Below, in pieces: positions 1 to 7,397 of a stretch of DNA of 22,410 bases; positions within the stretch are counted from its first letter, which is position 1; the number at the start of each line of letters is the position of its first letter. This DNA comes from Clostridiaceae bacterium. Its GTDB lineage: Bacteria > Bacillota > Clostridia > Oscillospirales > Acutalibacteraceae. The stretch spans positions 1 to 22,410 of the forward strand of contig CAJGDU010000005.1 of the NCBI GenBank assembly GCA_904502175.1. The letters run 5' to 3'. A program made the translations under genes and the position numbers. The notes under the pieces are model-generated. The model worked only from the letters and a program-made list of their open reading frames with translations, was not told the origin of the DNA and made no database searches.

Positions 1-545
1 CCGTTTTCCAGCAGGATGCCGCACGCCCGGCGCAGATGGTCTCTCCGTTTTTGGGACGCGGGGTTGTAGAGGGCAACGGCAAAGTCGCCCAGCGCCGCCG
101 CTTTCAGGCGGGTCTCGATGACCTCCCACGGGGTGAGCAGATCGGACAGCGAGATGACACAGAAGTCGTGGCTGAGCGGCGCGCCGAGGACGGCGGCGCC
201 GGAGAGGGCGGCGGTCACACCCGCCACCACGACGACTTCCACGTCCGGGTGTCTGCCGGCCAGTTCCAGAACGGGGCTGGCCATGCCGTAGACGCCCGCG
301 TCTCCGCTGCAGACCAGGGCGGTGGTCTTCCCCGCTGCCGCGGACTGTAACGCCTGCTCGCAGCGCTCCACTTCCTGGCGCATGCCGGAGGCAACGTACT
401 CTTTGTCCGGGAACCGCGGGCGCACCAGGTCCACGTAGACCGTGTAGCCGCAGATGACGTCGGCGTCTTTCAGAGCCCGCACGGCTTCCGCCGTGAAGTA
501 TTCGGTTTTTCCGGGGCCCAGCCCGACGACATAGAGACGGTTCAT
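1..545 (-). CDS. cobJ: Cobalt-factor III / precorrin-3B C17-methyltransferase (CbiH/CobJ), 3' end cut by window edge
   Basis: This is the N-terminal 181 residues of a tetrapyrrole methylase; the family is usually about 240 residues, so roughly a quarter is missing beyond base 1. It begins MNRLYVVGLGPG, the SAM-binding glycine loop of this family, and continues with CSGDAGVYGMASPV, a typical CobJ/CbiH motif, and VVAGVTAALSGAAVLGAPL. It ends in FAVALYNPASQKRR, also characteristic. The enzyme methylates C17 and contracts the corrin ring in cobalamin synthesis. Because CbiD and CbiG are encoded beside it, the substrate is probably cobalt-factor III (anaerobic route). The start ATG overlaps the cbiG stop as ATGA, so translation is likely coupled. 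Function is confident from motifs and context; the C-terminus was not seen. Confidence 0.93.
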   Translation of the reverse strand, partial: MNRLYVVGLGPGKTEYFTAEAVRALKDADVICGYTVYVDLVRPRFPDKEYVASGMRQEVERCEQALQSAAAGKTTALVCSGDAGVYGMASPVLELAGRHPDVEVVVVAGVTAALSGAAVLGAPLSHDFCVISLSDLLTPWEVIETRLKAAALGDFAVALYNPASQKRRDHLRRACGILLEN

Positions 546-1639
546 TCGTAGTTCTCCAGCGGCGCGCTGTTCCAGGTCAGGGCCGTCGGTTTCTCCGCGG
601 CCGCCATGGTCACGCCGTTTCCGGTGGTTTTTTCTTTCAGTAACGGTCCGCCGGACAGCAGCGAGGCGCTGCGCTCACAGACGTTGTCCACGCCGGTGAC
701 ATTGCGGACGAAAAAGCTGGCGGTGAACTCCCCTTCCGCCTCTTTCAGGCGGGCGGCGGAGTAGGTGATGAGCGGCCAGTCGTGGACCGTGCAGAAGGCC
801 AGGAGGCCCGGCTCATCCTTTTTGATGTCGATGCTGGCGACGGCGTCGATGGCGTCTTCCAAAAGGTCCAGCTCGCCGAGGAGCTGGGTCAGCAGCAGTT
901 CAAAGCTGACGGGCAGCACGTTGCGCTTGCAGCCGGCGCCGAGGACCACGTTCTTCGGGACGGCGATGAGGGCGTCCGGATAGGCCTTCGCGGCGTCCCG
1001 CCGGTTCGTGATGAGGATGTGGGGCGCCACCCGCAGGGGTCGCATCTCCCCTTCCACCGAGCGGTTCAGGGCTTCGACGACGACGCCTTTCGGCGCATCG
1101 CCCGCAATGGGCCATTCGGTGGCGATGTACACCGTCTCGCCCGCCAGCAGCGCGGAGGAGATGGTTTTGATCTTTTCGGTGTTCTGGATGACGAGGCCCT
1201 GTCTCCGGGTCCACGCGTCGATGGCGAAGACGTGGTTGACGTCGGTGGCCGTCGTAATGACCGCCGTGGCGCCGGTGCGCTCCGCGATGGCGCGGGCTAA
1301 GTCGTTGGCTCCGCCCAGGTGCCCGGAGAGGACCGGGATGGCAAAGGAGCCGCCCTCGTCGACCACGACGACGGCAGGGTCCGTCACCTTGCTTTTCACG
1401 AAGGGCGCAATGGCCCGGACCGCAATGCCGGCCGCGCCGACATACACGAGGGCGTCCGTCTGGTCGAACATCTGCCCGGTCCATTCGCCGAGGCTCAGCG
1501 GCTGGTTGCACCGGGACACGGTGACCGTCAGCCGGGGGCTCTCGCCGGGGTTCAGGAGCGGCCGTTCTTCCAGCGCGTTCCTTATGGTCTGTGCCATCTC
1601 GTAACCGGCCTCCGTGAAGGAGAGCATATCGATCTTCAT
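542..1639 (-). CDS. cbiG: Cobalt-precorrin-5A hydrolase CbiG
   Basis: This 365-residue protein matches CbiG in length and layout. CbiG opens the delta-lactone ring of cobalt-precorrin-5A and releases acetaldehyde in the anaerobic cobalamin pathway. Visible marks are the N-terminal domain with ALVYVGAAGIAVRAIAPF (about 63-80) and SGHLGGANDLA (105-115), then the C-terminal domain opening with VVLGAGCKRN (231-240), which corresponds to the family's GxGCxxG-type turn. The start codon overlaps the stop of cobM as ATGA, and its own stop overlaps the start of cobJ in the same way, so the three genes form a tightly coupled operon. The C-terminal end departs from the usual short form and carries a longer tail after the SLLSGG stretch. 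I see no frameshift. Confidence 0.93.
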   Translation of the reverse strand: MKIDMLSFTEAGYEMAQTIRNALEERPLLNPGESPRLTVTVSRCNQPLSLGEWTGQMFDQTDALVYVGAAGIAVRAIAPFVKSKVTDPAVVVVDEGGSFAIPVLSGHLGGANDLARAIAERTGATAVITTATDVNHVFAIDAWTRRQGLVIQNTEKIKTISSALLAGETVYIATEWPIAGDAPKGVVVEALNRSVEGEMRPLRVAPHILITNRRDAAKAYPDALIAVPKNVVLGAGCKRNVLPVSFELLLTQLLGELDLLEDAIDAVASIDIKKDEPGLLAFCTVHDWPLITYSAARLKEAEGEFTASFFVRNVTGVDNVCERSASLLSGGPLLKEKTTGNGVTMAAAEKPTALTWNSAPLENYE

Positions 1640-2394
1640 GTGTCGTCCCCCTTCCGGAAGGCGGTGGTAAAGTGCGGGTCATAGAGCTTGCTGCGCTCGG
1701 GGAGCGCGGTGAGGAAGTCCCCCACCAGGATGAGGGCTGTGTTGCGGATGCCCTCTCGCTCGGCGGTCTCCGCCAGCGTGCCGACGGTGCAGCGGAGCGT
1801 TTTCTCCTCCGGCCAGGTGGCCTTGTAGACGATGGCCGCGGGCGAGTCCTCCGTGAAGGCCCCCGCGCACAGCTCCCTCTGGACCTCCTCTAAGAGGCCG
1901 GCGGACAGGAAGATGGCCATGGAGGCCCCGTGGGCCGCAAGCTTCCGCAGCTCCTCCCGCTCCGGGACCGGCGTGCGGCCGGCCATGCGGGTGAGGATGA
2001 GGGTCTGGGAGACGCCGGGAAGCGTGAACTCCGCGTCCAGCGCCGCGGCGGCGCCGAAGACGCTGGAGACGCCCGGGGTGACATCGTAGGAGATGCCTCT
2101 GGCGTCGAGCGCAGCCATCTGTTCCCGGATGGCCCCGTACAGACTGGGGTCTCCGGTGTGCAGGCGGACGGTCGTAAGGCCTTCCGCCTCTTTTTCCTCC
2201 ATGACGGCCAGGACGTCTTCCAGGGTCATGGTGGCGCTGTTATAGATGTCGCAGGCCGCTTTGGCCCGCTTCAGTAAGTTCGGGTCAACGAGGCTGCCCG
2301 CATAGATGATGCAGTCGGCCTCTTCGAGGAGCTTCGCGCCCCGCAGCGTGATGAGGTCTTCGGCTCCGGGACCTGCTCCGACAAAATGGATCAT
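1636..2394 (-). CDS. cobM: Precorrin-4 / cobalt-precorrin-4 C11-methyltransferase (CobM/CbiF)
   Basis: This 252-residue tetrapyrrole methylase begins MIHFVGAGPGAEDLIT, the usual CbiF/CobM N-terminus. Further family motifs are YAGSLV (31-36), RLHTGDPSLYGAI (77-89), TPGVSSVFGAAAAL (106-119) and LTRMAGRTPVPERE (134-147). It transfers a methyl group from SAM to C11 of cobalt-precorrin-4. An in-frame ATG nine codons further upstream would overlap cbiD by 31 bp. I prefer the ATG at 2394 because it gives the family N-terminus and an exact ATGA overlap with the cbiD stop, the same arrangement as the next two junctions. The gene sits between cbiD and cbiG, its pathway neighbours. Confidence 0.95.
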   Translation of the reverse strand: MIHFVGAGPGAEDLITLRGAKLLEEADCIIYAGSLVDPNLLKRAKAACDIYNSATMTLEDVLAVMEEKEAEGLTTVRLHTGDPSLYGAIREQMAALDARGISYDVTPGVSSVFGAAAALDAEFTLPGVSQTLILTRMAGRTPVPEREELRKLAAHGASMAIFLSAGLLEEVQRELCAGAFTEDSPAAIVYKATWPEEKTLRCTVGTLAETAEREGIRNTALILVGDFLTALPERSKLYDPHFTTAFRKGDDT

Positions 2395-3611
2395 GTCTCC
2401 TGGCCGGCCTCCTCTCTCCACTTGTCCACGAGGGTCCGCGCCGGTCCGGTGACCATGAGGGGGCCGTATTCATTGGAGAACACCACCGCGCCCACAGTCA
2501 CGCTTTTCCCGCCGGCCATGGCGACCCGCTCCTCCAGGTGTTTCTGGACGGCGAGGCTCAGGCTCAGCAGGGTCTCGTCGGCGAGGCCGACCTTGTTCAG
2601 GCACGTGAGGGCCGCCTCTGTCGTGGTGCAGGCCATGACTTCGCGGACGGTGTCCCGTTCAGCGCCGCAGGCCGCGGCGTGGGCCGCCATCAGCTCCATG
2701 CGGCTGTCCGCCACAGAGGAGTGGGTGTTCATGATGCCGCCTGCCAGTTTCACCAGTTTGCCGATGTGTCCCACGAGGACGATCTCAGTGAAGCCGCAGT
2801 TCACGGCGGCGTCGAGCGCATCGCCCACGTAGTTGGAGATCTTCACGACGGGCACGCCGAGCCGGTCCAGTTTGTGCTCCTGCAGAAAGCTGGTCCCGTA
2901 GTTGCCCGGGGTCAGGATGACCTCCGGCGCCTCGTCGTCGATACCGACCTTCATCTCATAGGTCTGGCGCAGCTGGAGCAGGATGGTCTCTTTCATGGCC
3001 TGCTCGCTCATGGGCTCCACGACGCCGGTGGTGCCGAGGATGGACAGGCCGCCCTCCACGCCGAGTTTCGGGTTGAACGTCCGGGCCGCCTTCTCCGCCC
3101 CCTCCGGGATGGAGAGGATGACCTCCAGCGGGCCCTCGGTGAGCGGATCGTACTCGAGGCCCTCACAGACCCCCATGACCGCGGTGCGGATCATGTTCCG
3201 GGGCACGTGGTTGATGGCCGCCTCCCCGACGGGCTGGTCGAGGCCGGGTCTGGTGACACGGCCCACGCCTTCTCCCCCGTCGATGCGCACGGCTTCCACC
3301 GTGGCGGGGTGCTCCGGGACCGGGAGTTTCCGGACGGTGGCCACGACGAGCATGCCGTCGGTGATGTCCGGGTCGTCCCCGGCGTCTTTCCGGATGCCGC
3401 AGGAGCAGACGTATTTCTCTTCTTTCCGGCAGAACTCCGGGACCACCTCCACGGTCCAGCCCTTCGGGGTCAGGACGGAGACGGACGCGGGCGATTTGCC
3501 GGTCAGGAGCAACGTGGCGGCGCCCCGTGCCGCCAGGGCCGCACAGGTGCCGGTGGTGTAGCCGCAGCGCAGCTGTTTCCCGCCGTTGTCGACAAAGTGT
3601 TCAAAAGCCAT
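2391..3611 (-). CDS. cbiD: Cobalt-precorrin-5B C1-methyltransferase CbiD
   Basis: This 406-residue protein is CbiD, which methylates C1 of cobalt-precorrin-5B and occurs only in the anaerobic cobalamin route. The N-terminal LRCGYTTGTCAALAARGA (14-31) is the family signature. Later motifs include GVGRVTRPGLDQPVGEAAIN, GLSILGTTGVVEPMS and VLVGHIGKLVKLAGG. An in-frame ATG exists 22 codons upstream, but the ATG at 3611 is preceded by AAGGAGGAGCAAT, an excellent ribosome binding site at normal spacing, and gives the expected N-terminus. It is the first cobalamin gene of this group. A hairpin that looks like a terminator ends just at its ribosome binding site. No cobalamin riboswitch is recognisable before it. 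Confidence 0.95.
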   Translation of the reverse strand: MAFEHFVDNGGKQLRCGYTTGTCAALAARGAATLLLTGKSPASVSVLTPKGWTVEVVPEFCRKEEKYVCSCGIRKDAGDDPDITDGMLVVATVRKLPVPEHPATVEAVRIDGGEGVGRVTRPGLDQPVGEAAINHVPRNMIRTAVMGVCEGLEYDPLTEGPLEVILSIPEGAEKAARTFNPKLGVEGGLSILGTTGVVEPMSEQAMKETILLQLRQTYEMKVGIDDEAPEVILTPGNYGTSFLQEHKLDRLGVPVVKISNYVGDALDAAVNCGFTEIVLVGHIGKLVKLAGGIMNTHSSVADSRMELMAAHAAACGAERDTVREVMACTTTEAALTCLNKVGLADETLLSLSLAVQKHLEERVAMAGGKSVTVGAVVFSNEYGPLMVTGPARTLVDKWREEAGQET

Positions 3612-3624
3612 ATTGCTCCTCCTT

Positions 3625-3654
3625 AAAACGGGGCGTCCGAAGGCGTCCCGTTTT
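3625..3654 (-). terminator. Hairpin between the HAD phosphatase gene and cbiD: terminator or attenuator
   Basis: On the minus strand AAAACGGGACGCC and GACGCCCCGTTTT can pair around a UUCG loop closed by C-G, a very stable tetraloop. The stem has two A-C mismatches on this strand; the plus-strand version has G-U pairs at those positions instead. The 3' arm ends in TTTT and runs straight into the AAGGAGG ribosome binding site of cbiD. It could end the pncB-HAD transcript, act as an attenuator of the cobalamin genes, or both. The T run is short, so its strength is uncertain. Confidence 0.5.
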
Positions 3655-3660
3655 GCAGTG

Positions 3661-4329
3661 TTATTCGGTTGCGCCAAGGATGATGGCGTTCATGTGTGCC
3701 GGGGTTTCGGCGATGCAGGTGGCGCCGTAGGACTTCAGCTCTTCCAGCGTCCGGAAGCCCCAGAGGGCCGAGATGCAGGGCAGGTCGGCGTTCTGCGCCG
3801 TCTTCAGGTCCACGTCGGAGTCTCCGACGTAGACGGTGCGCTCCGGGTCCGCCCCCAGCTCCTTCATGGCGAGGAACACGCTGTCCGGGGCGGGTTTGCG
3901 GGCAATGCCCTCCCGCTCCCCGATGGCGATGTCCATGTGGAAGAACTCCTCGTTCAGGTCCTGCACGGCCCCGTCGTACTTGTTGGAGACGATGGCCATG
4001 CGGATGCCGGCCGCCTGCAGTTCCCGGACGGCCTCCGGAATGCCCTCGTAGGGCCCGGTGGTGTCCTTCTGACAGACGGCATAGACCTCCTTGAATGCCC
4101 GGAAGGCTTCTTCGAACAGCGGGTTCTGTTCCCCGCCGGGCACCGCGTGGTCCATGAGATTGCGGATGCCGTTGCCGACAAAGTGCCGCATCTCTTCAAG
4201 GGTGCGGTCCTGCCAGCCGAACTTTCGGAGCGCCGCGTTCACCGCGGTGGTCAGGTCGGTCAGCGTGTAGAGCAGGGTGCCGTCGAGGTCGAAGATGACG
4301 GTGTCATACCGCGGCGTGTTCTGACTCAT
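3661..4329 (-). CDS. HAD-superfamily hydrolase, phosphoglycolate phosphatase-like
   Basis: This 222-residue protein has all four HAD motifs. Motif I is FDLDGT with the nucleophile Asp14 and Asp16. Motif II is the Ser of VSNKY near residue 115. Motif III is the Lys of ARKPAPD near 144, and motif IV is VYVGDSDVDLKTA near 163-175. A helical cap lies between motifs I and II, as in the Gph/PpaX group. Likely substrates are small phosphates such as phosphoglycolate or nucleotides; the sequence does not decide this. The start ATG overlaps the pncB stop as ATGA, and no strong ribosome binding site is seen, so expression probably depends on pncB. Coupling to pncB suggests a role in NAD salvage or disposal of its by-products, which is inference. 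Confidence 0.88.
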   Translation of the reverse strand: MSQNTPRYDTVIFDLDGTLLYTLTDLTTAVNAALRKFGWQDRTLEEMRHFVGNGIRNLMDHAVPGGEQNPLFEEAFRAFKEVYAVCQKDTTGPYEGIPEAVRELQAAGIRMAIVSNKYDGAVQDLNEEFFHMDIAIGEREGIARKPAPDSVFLAMKELGADPERTVYVGDSDVDLKTAQNADLPCISALWGFRTLEELKSYGATCIAETPAHMNAIILGATE

Positions 4330-5798
4330 ACTTTGGCACTGTGCTCCTTCAGCAGTCTGTATTTCTCATCCCAGAGTTCCTGGGACAGGTCGACATAGTA
4401 GTTGTGGGGGTGCTCGAAACGGGTGACCTCGTCCCAGAGGGTGTCCACCTGTTCCTTGCAGTACTTCTGGATGTCCGCCAGAGGCTTGCGCTCGAAGACG
4501 CACTTGCCGCCGACGAAGACCGGCTCGAGCAGCTTGCGGGCCGTGAAGTTGGTGAGCTCTTTCTGTTTCCAGGTGTAGTCCGGATCGAAGAGCAGGTACG
4601 GCTTGCTCTCGTCGATGACCTCGTGGGTCATGGTGAGGACGTCGGCCTCCGCCTTTCCGGTCTCCTTGTCGTAGAGGCGATACACCTCTTTGACGCCGGG
4701 GGTGGTGATTTTCGTGACGTTCTCGGAGATCTTGATCTTCGGGATGACCTCTCCGTCTTCCTCGATGGCGCAGAGTTTGTAGACGCCGTCCAGGACCGGC
4801 GAGGACTTGGCGGTGATCATGCGTTCGCCGACGCCGAAGGAGGTGATCTCCGCGCCCTGTTCGAGCATGTCGGAGATGAGGTACTCATCGAGCGAGTTGG
4901 AGGCGACGATGCCGCAGTCCGGGAACCCGGCCTCGTCCAGCATCTGCCGGGCCTTCTTCGAGAGATAGGTGATGTCGCCCGAGTCGATGCGGATGCCCGC
5001 CGGACGGAAGCCTCTCGGGACCACTTCCCGGTTGAAGGCCTCGATGGCGTTGGGCACGCCGGACTTGAGGACGTTGTAGGTGTCCACGAGCAGGGTGCAG
5101 TTGTCGGGGTACTCTTTCGCGTAGGCCAGGAAGGCGTCCAGTTCGGTGTCGAAGAGCTGGACCCAGCTGTGGGCCATGGTGCCGAGGGCCGGGATGCCGT
5201 AGTCCCTGCCGTCGAGCGCGCAAGCGGTGCCGACGGCGCCGCCGATGTAAGCGGCACGCGCGCCGTGAACGGCCGCCATGGCGCCGTGGGAGCGGCGGGA
5301 GCCGAACTCCATGACCGCTCTGCCGTCCGCCGCGCGGACGATGCGGTTCGCCTTGGTGGCGATGAGGCTCTGGTGGTTGAAGAGCATGAGCAGCGCGGTC
5401 TCAATGAACTGCGCCTGGATGACCGGGCCCCGGACGTGCACGACGGGCTCGTTCGGGAACACGGGTGTTCCCTCGGGGACGGCCCATACATCGCACGCGA
5501 ACTCGAAGTCCCGGAGGTAGTCGAGGAAGTCGTCGGCAAAGCCGCGGCCCTTCAGGTAGGCGAGGTCCTCCTCGGTGAAGTGCAGACTGTTCAGGTAGTC
5601 CACCATCTGCTCGAGGCCGGCGGCAATGACGTAGCCGCCGTTGTCCGGCACATGGCGGTAGAACAGGTCGAAGTGGCCGATGAGGTCCTTGAACCCGTTA
5701 TGGAAGTAGCCTCCGCCCATGGTCAGCTCATAGAAGTCCACGAGCATGGTGAGGTCGATGTCTTTGTCGAAATAATTGCTTTTAAGGTTGTTTGCCAT
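4326..5798 (-). CDS. pncB: Nicotinate phosphoribosyltransferase
   Basis: This 490-residue cytoplasmic enzyme makes nicotinate mononucleotide from nicotinate and PRPP with ATP, the salvage entry to NAD. The length suits the longer bacterial/eukaryotic-type NAPRTase. Motifs are DFYELTMGGGYF (21-32), MEFGSRRSHGAMAA (163-176), GTMAHSWVQ (206-214) with His210 at the place of the phosphorylated catalytic histidine, LVDTYNVLKSG (237-247), IRIDSGDI (269-276, phosphate binding) and IVASNSLDEYLI. The ATG has AAGGAG eight bases upstream, and a good promoter (TTGAAG, 17 bp, TATAAT) lies before it. It is the first gene of a pair with the HAD phosphatase and is divergent from the XRE regulator. Confidence 0.96.
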   Translation of the reverse strand: MANNLKSNYFDKDIDLTMLVDFYELTMGGGYFHNGFKDLIGHFDLFYRHVPDNGGYVIAAGLEQMVDYLNSLHFTEEDLAYLKGRGFADDFLDYLRDFEFACDVWAVPEGTPVFPNEPVVHVRGPVIQAQFIETALLMLFNHQSLIATKANRIVRAADGRAVMEFGSRRSHGAMAAVHGARAAYIGGAVGTACALDGRDYGIPALGTMAHSWVQLFDTELDAFLAYAKEYPDNCTLLVDTYNVLKSGVPNAIEAFNREVVPRGFRPAGIRIDSGDITYLSKKARQMLDEAGFPDCGIVASNSLDEYLISDMLEQGAEITSFGVGERMITAKSSPVLDGVYKLCAIEEDGEVIPKIKISENVTKITTPGVKEVYRLYDKETGKAEADVLTMTHEVIDESKPYLLFDPDYTWKQKELTNFTARKLLEPVFVGGKCVFERKPLADIQKYCKEQVDTLWDEVTRFEHPHNYYVDLSQELWDEKYRLLKEHSAKV

Positions 5799-5837
5799 AC
5801 GAAACGCTCCTTATTATTTCTATTTACAGTTAAAACA

Positions 5838-5866
5838 ATTATAGCACCGCAAAAATGCCCCTTCAA
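5838..5866 (-). promoter_or_regulatory. Promoter of pncB
   Basis: Read on the minus strand: -35 TTGAAG (5861-5866), 17-bp spacer and -10 TATAAT (5838-5843) preceded by TGC, an extended -10. Transcription would start near 5831, about 33 bases before the pncB ATG. The -35 box overlaps that of the opposite promoter by five bases. Confidence 0.75.
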
Positions 5867-5890
5867 CGTTTGATATTTCTTTGCTATAAT
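5862..5890 (+). promoter_or_regulatory. Promoter of the XRE regulator / ChrA operon
   Basis: -35 TTCAAC (5862-5867, weak), 17-bp spacer, and -10 TATAAT (5885-5890) preceded by TGC, an extended -10 that can compensate for the weak -35. It mirrors the pncB promoter across a shared -35 region that contains TCAA-CGT-TTGA, a short palindrome at 5863-5873. This is a plausible operator for the regulator encoded downstream. Confidence 0.6.
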
Positions 5891-5936
5891 TATATTGCTG
5901 TTTTAGAAAAATAATCGCACGGAGGCGATTTGCTTT

Positions 5937-6185
5937 ATGAGAGAACGGGAACTGCTGCGGGGCACGAAAAACATTTGCGGCATCCGCATCGAACGGCTCC
6001 GCCGGGAAAAGGGCATCAAACAGAAGGATCTTCTGGAGTCCCTCGCCCTGCAGGGCGTGCCCATGACGGCGTCCGTGCTGTCCAAAATAGAGGGACAGCA
6101 CCGGGCTCTGAACGACTACGAGCTGGTGGCCATCGCCAACACGCTGGACGTGTCCACGGACTACCTGCTCGGCAGAGAGGAGTGA
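5937..6185 (+). CDS. XRE/Cro-family transcriptional regulator
   Basis: This 82-residue protein is little more than one helix-turn-helix domain of the Cro/C1 type. The domain runs from about residue 14 (IRIERLRREKGIKQKDLLESLA) to 79, with TASVLSKIEGQHRALNDYELVAIANTLDVSTDYLLG covering the recognition helix and helices 4 and 5. The AxxLxVSTDYLLG ending is the classic family close. The ATG has GGAGG eleven bases upstream, slightly long spacing. It is followed after four bases by the first ChrA gene, so it probably controls that operon and, through the shared promoter region, perhaps pncB. Its targets and any ligand are unknown; no sensor domain is present. Confidence 0.88.
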   Translation: MRERELLRGTKNICGIRIERLRREKGIKQKDLLESLALQGVPMTASVLSKIEGQHRALNDYELVAIANTLDVSTDYLLGREE

Positions 6186-6189
6186 GCGC

Positions 6190-6765
6190 GTGGCTGAGAC
6201 GAACTACGTAAAAAAACTGGCCGCTCTGTACGGCGCCTTCTTCAAAGTCGGGCTCTTCACCTTCGGCGGCGGCTACGCCATGCTGCCCATGCTCCAGAAG
6301 GAGTGTGTGGAAAAGCACGGCTGGACCGACGACGAGGAACTGCTCGACGTCTTCGCCCTGGCCCAGTGCACCCCGGGCATCATCGCGGTCAACACCGCCA
6401 CGTTCCTCGGGAAAAAGCAGGCCGGCTTCCTGGGCGCGGTCTTCGCCACCCTCGGCGTCATCACCCCGAGCCTTGTCATCATCTCCCTCATCGCGGCCCT
6501 CCTTAAGAACTTCGCGGACATCCCCGCGGTCCGGCACGCGCTGGCCGGGGTCCGGGTGGCCGTCACGGGGCTCATCCTCGCCTCGGTCTTCAAAATGGGG
6601 CGGAACGCGCTGAAGCACTGGCTCTCCTGGGTCATTGCCCTCGTCGCCTTCCTGCTCGTGGCCCTGTTCGGCACCTCCCCCGTCTACATCGTCCTCGGCG
6701 CCGCCCTGGCAGGCTACCTGTTCTTCGGCGGTCTCTGGACCGGCGGAAAGGAGGGTGACGCATGA
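6190..6765 (+). CDS. Chromate-transporter family protein (short-chain ChrA), first subunit
   Basis: This 191-residue membrane protein is a single CHR domain with about six hydrophobic segments. Family motifs are FFKVGLFTFGGGYAMLPML (near 17-35) and ALAQCTPGIIAVNTATFLG (near 56-74), the conserved PGP-type region. Short-chain ChrA proteins usually occur as adjacent pairs that work together, and here the second follows with an ATGA overlap. The start is GTG with GAGAGGAG seven bases upstream, four bases after the regulator stop. The family exports chromate or carries related oxyanions such as sulfate; the true substrate is not readable from sequence. The opposite topology of the paired domains is known for the family and was not tested here. 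Confidence 0.9.
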   Translation: MAETNYVKKLAALYGAFFKVGLFTFGGGYAMLPMLQKECVEKHGWTDDEELLDVFALAQCTPGIIAVNTATFLGKKQAGFLGAVFATLGVITPSLVIISLIAALLKNFADIPAVRHALAGVRVAVTGLILASVFKMGRNALKHWLSWVIALVAFLLVALFGTSPVYIVLGAALAGYLFFGGLWTGGKEGDA

Positions 6766-7349
6766 ACACGCTACTGCTCCTGTGTCTGAACTTCTTCCGG
6801 GCCGGGCTCCTGGCGGTGGGCGGCGGACTTGCCACCCTCCCCTTCATCACCGATATGTCCAACAACCACCCGGACTGGTTCACGAAGGCGGACATTGCCA
6901 ACATGGTGGCCGTGTCCGAGTCCACGCCCGGGCCCATCGGCATCAACATGGCCACTTACGTGGGCTACCACATGTTCGGCGTCCCCGGCGCTCTCCTGAC
7001 GACCCTGAGTCTTCTCCTGCCCTCCTTCCTCATCATCCTCGCGGTGGCAGGGCTCATGGAGCGCTATTCCAATAACCGCGTCGTCCAGAGCGTTTTCGCG
7101 GGGCTCCGTCCCGCCGCGGTCGGGCTCATTGCCGCGGCCGGGCTCTCCGTGCTGCTCATTGCCCTCTTCCCGGGCTTCGAGGGCTCCACGGTCTTCGACT
7201 ACGGGCAGCTGGCGGGGCTCTTCTCGTGGAAGGCGGCCGTCTTCTTCGCCCTGGTGCTCATCGCCGTCCAGGTGCCGAAAGTGAAGGACCTGCACCCCAT
7301 CTTTTATATCGTCATTGCCGCTGTCGTCGGCATCGTTTTCAAGTTTTGA
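6762..7349 (+). CDS. Chromate-transporter family protein (short-chain ChrA), second subunit
   Basis: This 195-residue membrane protein is the partner CHR domain. It has FFRAGLLAVGGGLATLPFI near the N-terminus and VSESTPGPIGINMATYVGY, with an intact TPGPIGIN motif, near residues 50-68. Long hydrophobic segments follow, ending in FYIVIAAVVGIVFKF. Its ATG overlaps the stop of the first subunit (ATGA), so the two should be made in equal amounts. A strong hairpin terminator follows directly. As for its partner, chromate, sulfate or another small anion are possible substrates. Confidence 0.9.
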   Translation: MNTLLLLCLNFFRAGLLAVGGGLATLPFITDMSNNHPDWFTKADIANMVAVSESTPGPIGINMATYVGYHMFGVPGALLTTLSLLLPSFLIILAVAGLMERYSNNRVVQSVFAGLRPAAVGLIAAAGLSVLLIALFPGFEGSTVFDYGQLAGLFSWKAAVFFALVLIAVQVPKVKDLHPIFYIVIAAVVGIVFKF

Positions 7350-7359
7350 ACAGAAAGAA

Positions 7360-7385
7360 AAGACCTCACCGAAGGGTGAGGTCTT
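7360..7385. terminator. Bidirectional terminator between the ChrA pair and the binding-protein gene
   Basis: A perfect 11-bp stem (AAGACCTCACC and GGTGAGGTCTT) with the four-base loop GAAG. T-rich tracts follow on both sides (ATTTCTTT on plus, TTCTTTCTG on minus). It sits between the ends of two convergent genes and serves both. Confidence 0.85.
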
Positions 7386-7397
7386 ATTTCTTTGCGG

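Noticed and set aside
3612..3677. Cobalamin riboswitch upstream of cbiD
   Set aside because: Only 49 bp separate cbiD from the HAD gene, too short for the element, and no B12-box-like sequence was recognised there.
6190..7349. The two ChrA-type genes as one frameshifted long-chain ChrA
   Set aside because: Each has its own start, full CHR domain and motifs, and the genes are joined by an ATGA overlap, the normal arrangement of short-chain pairs.
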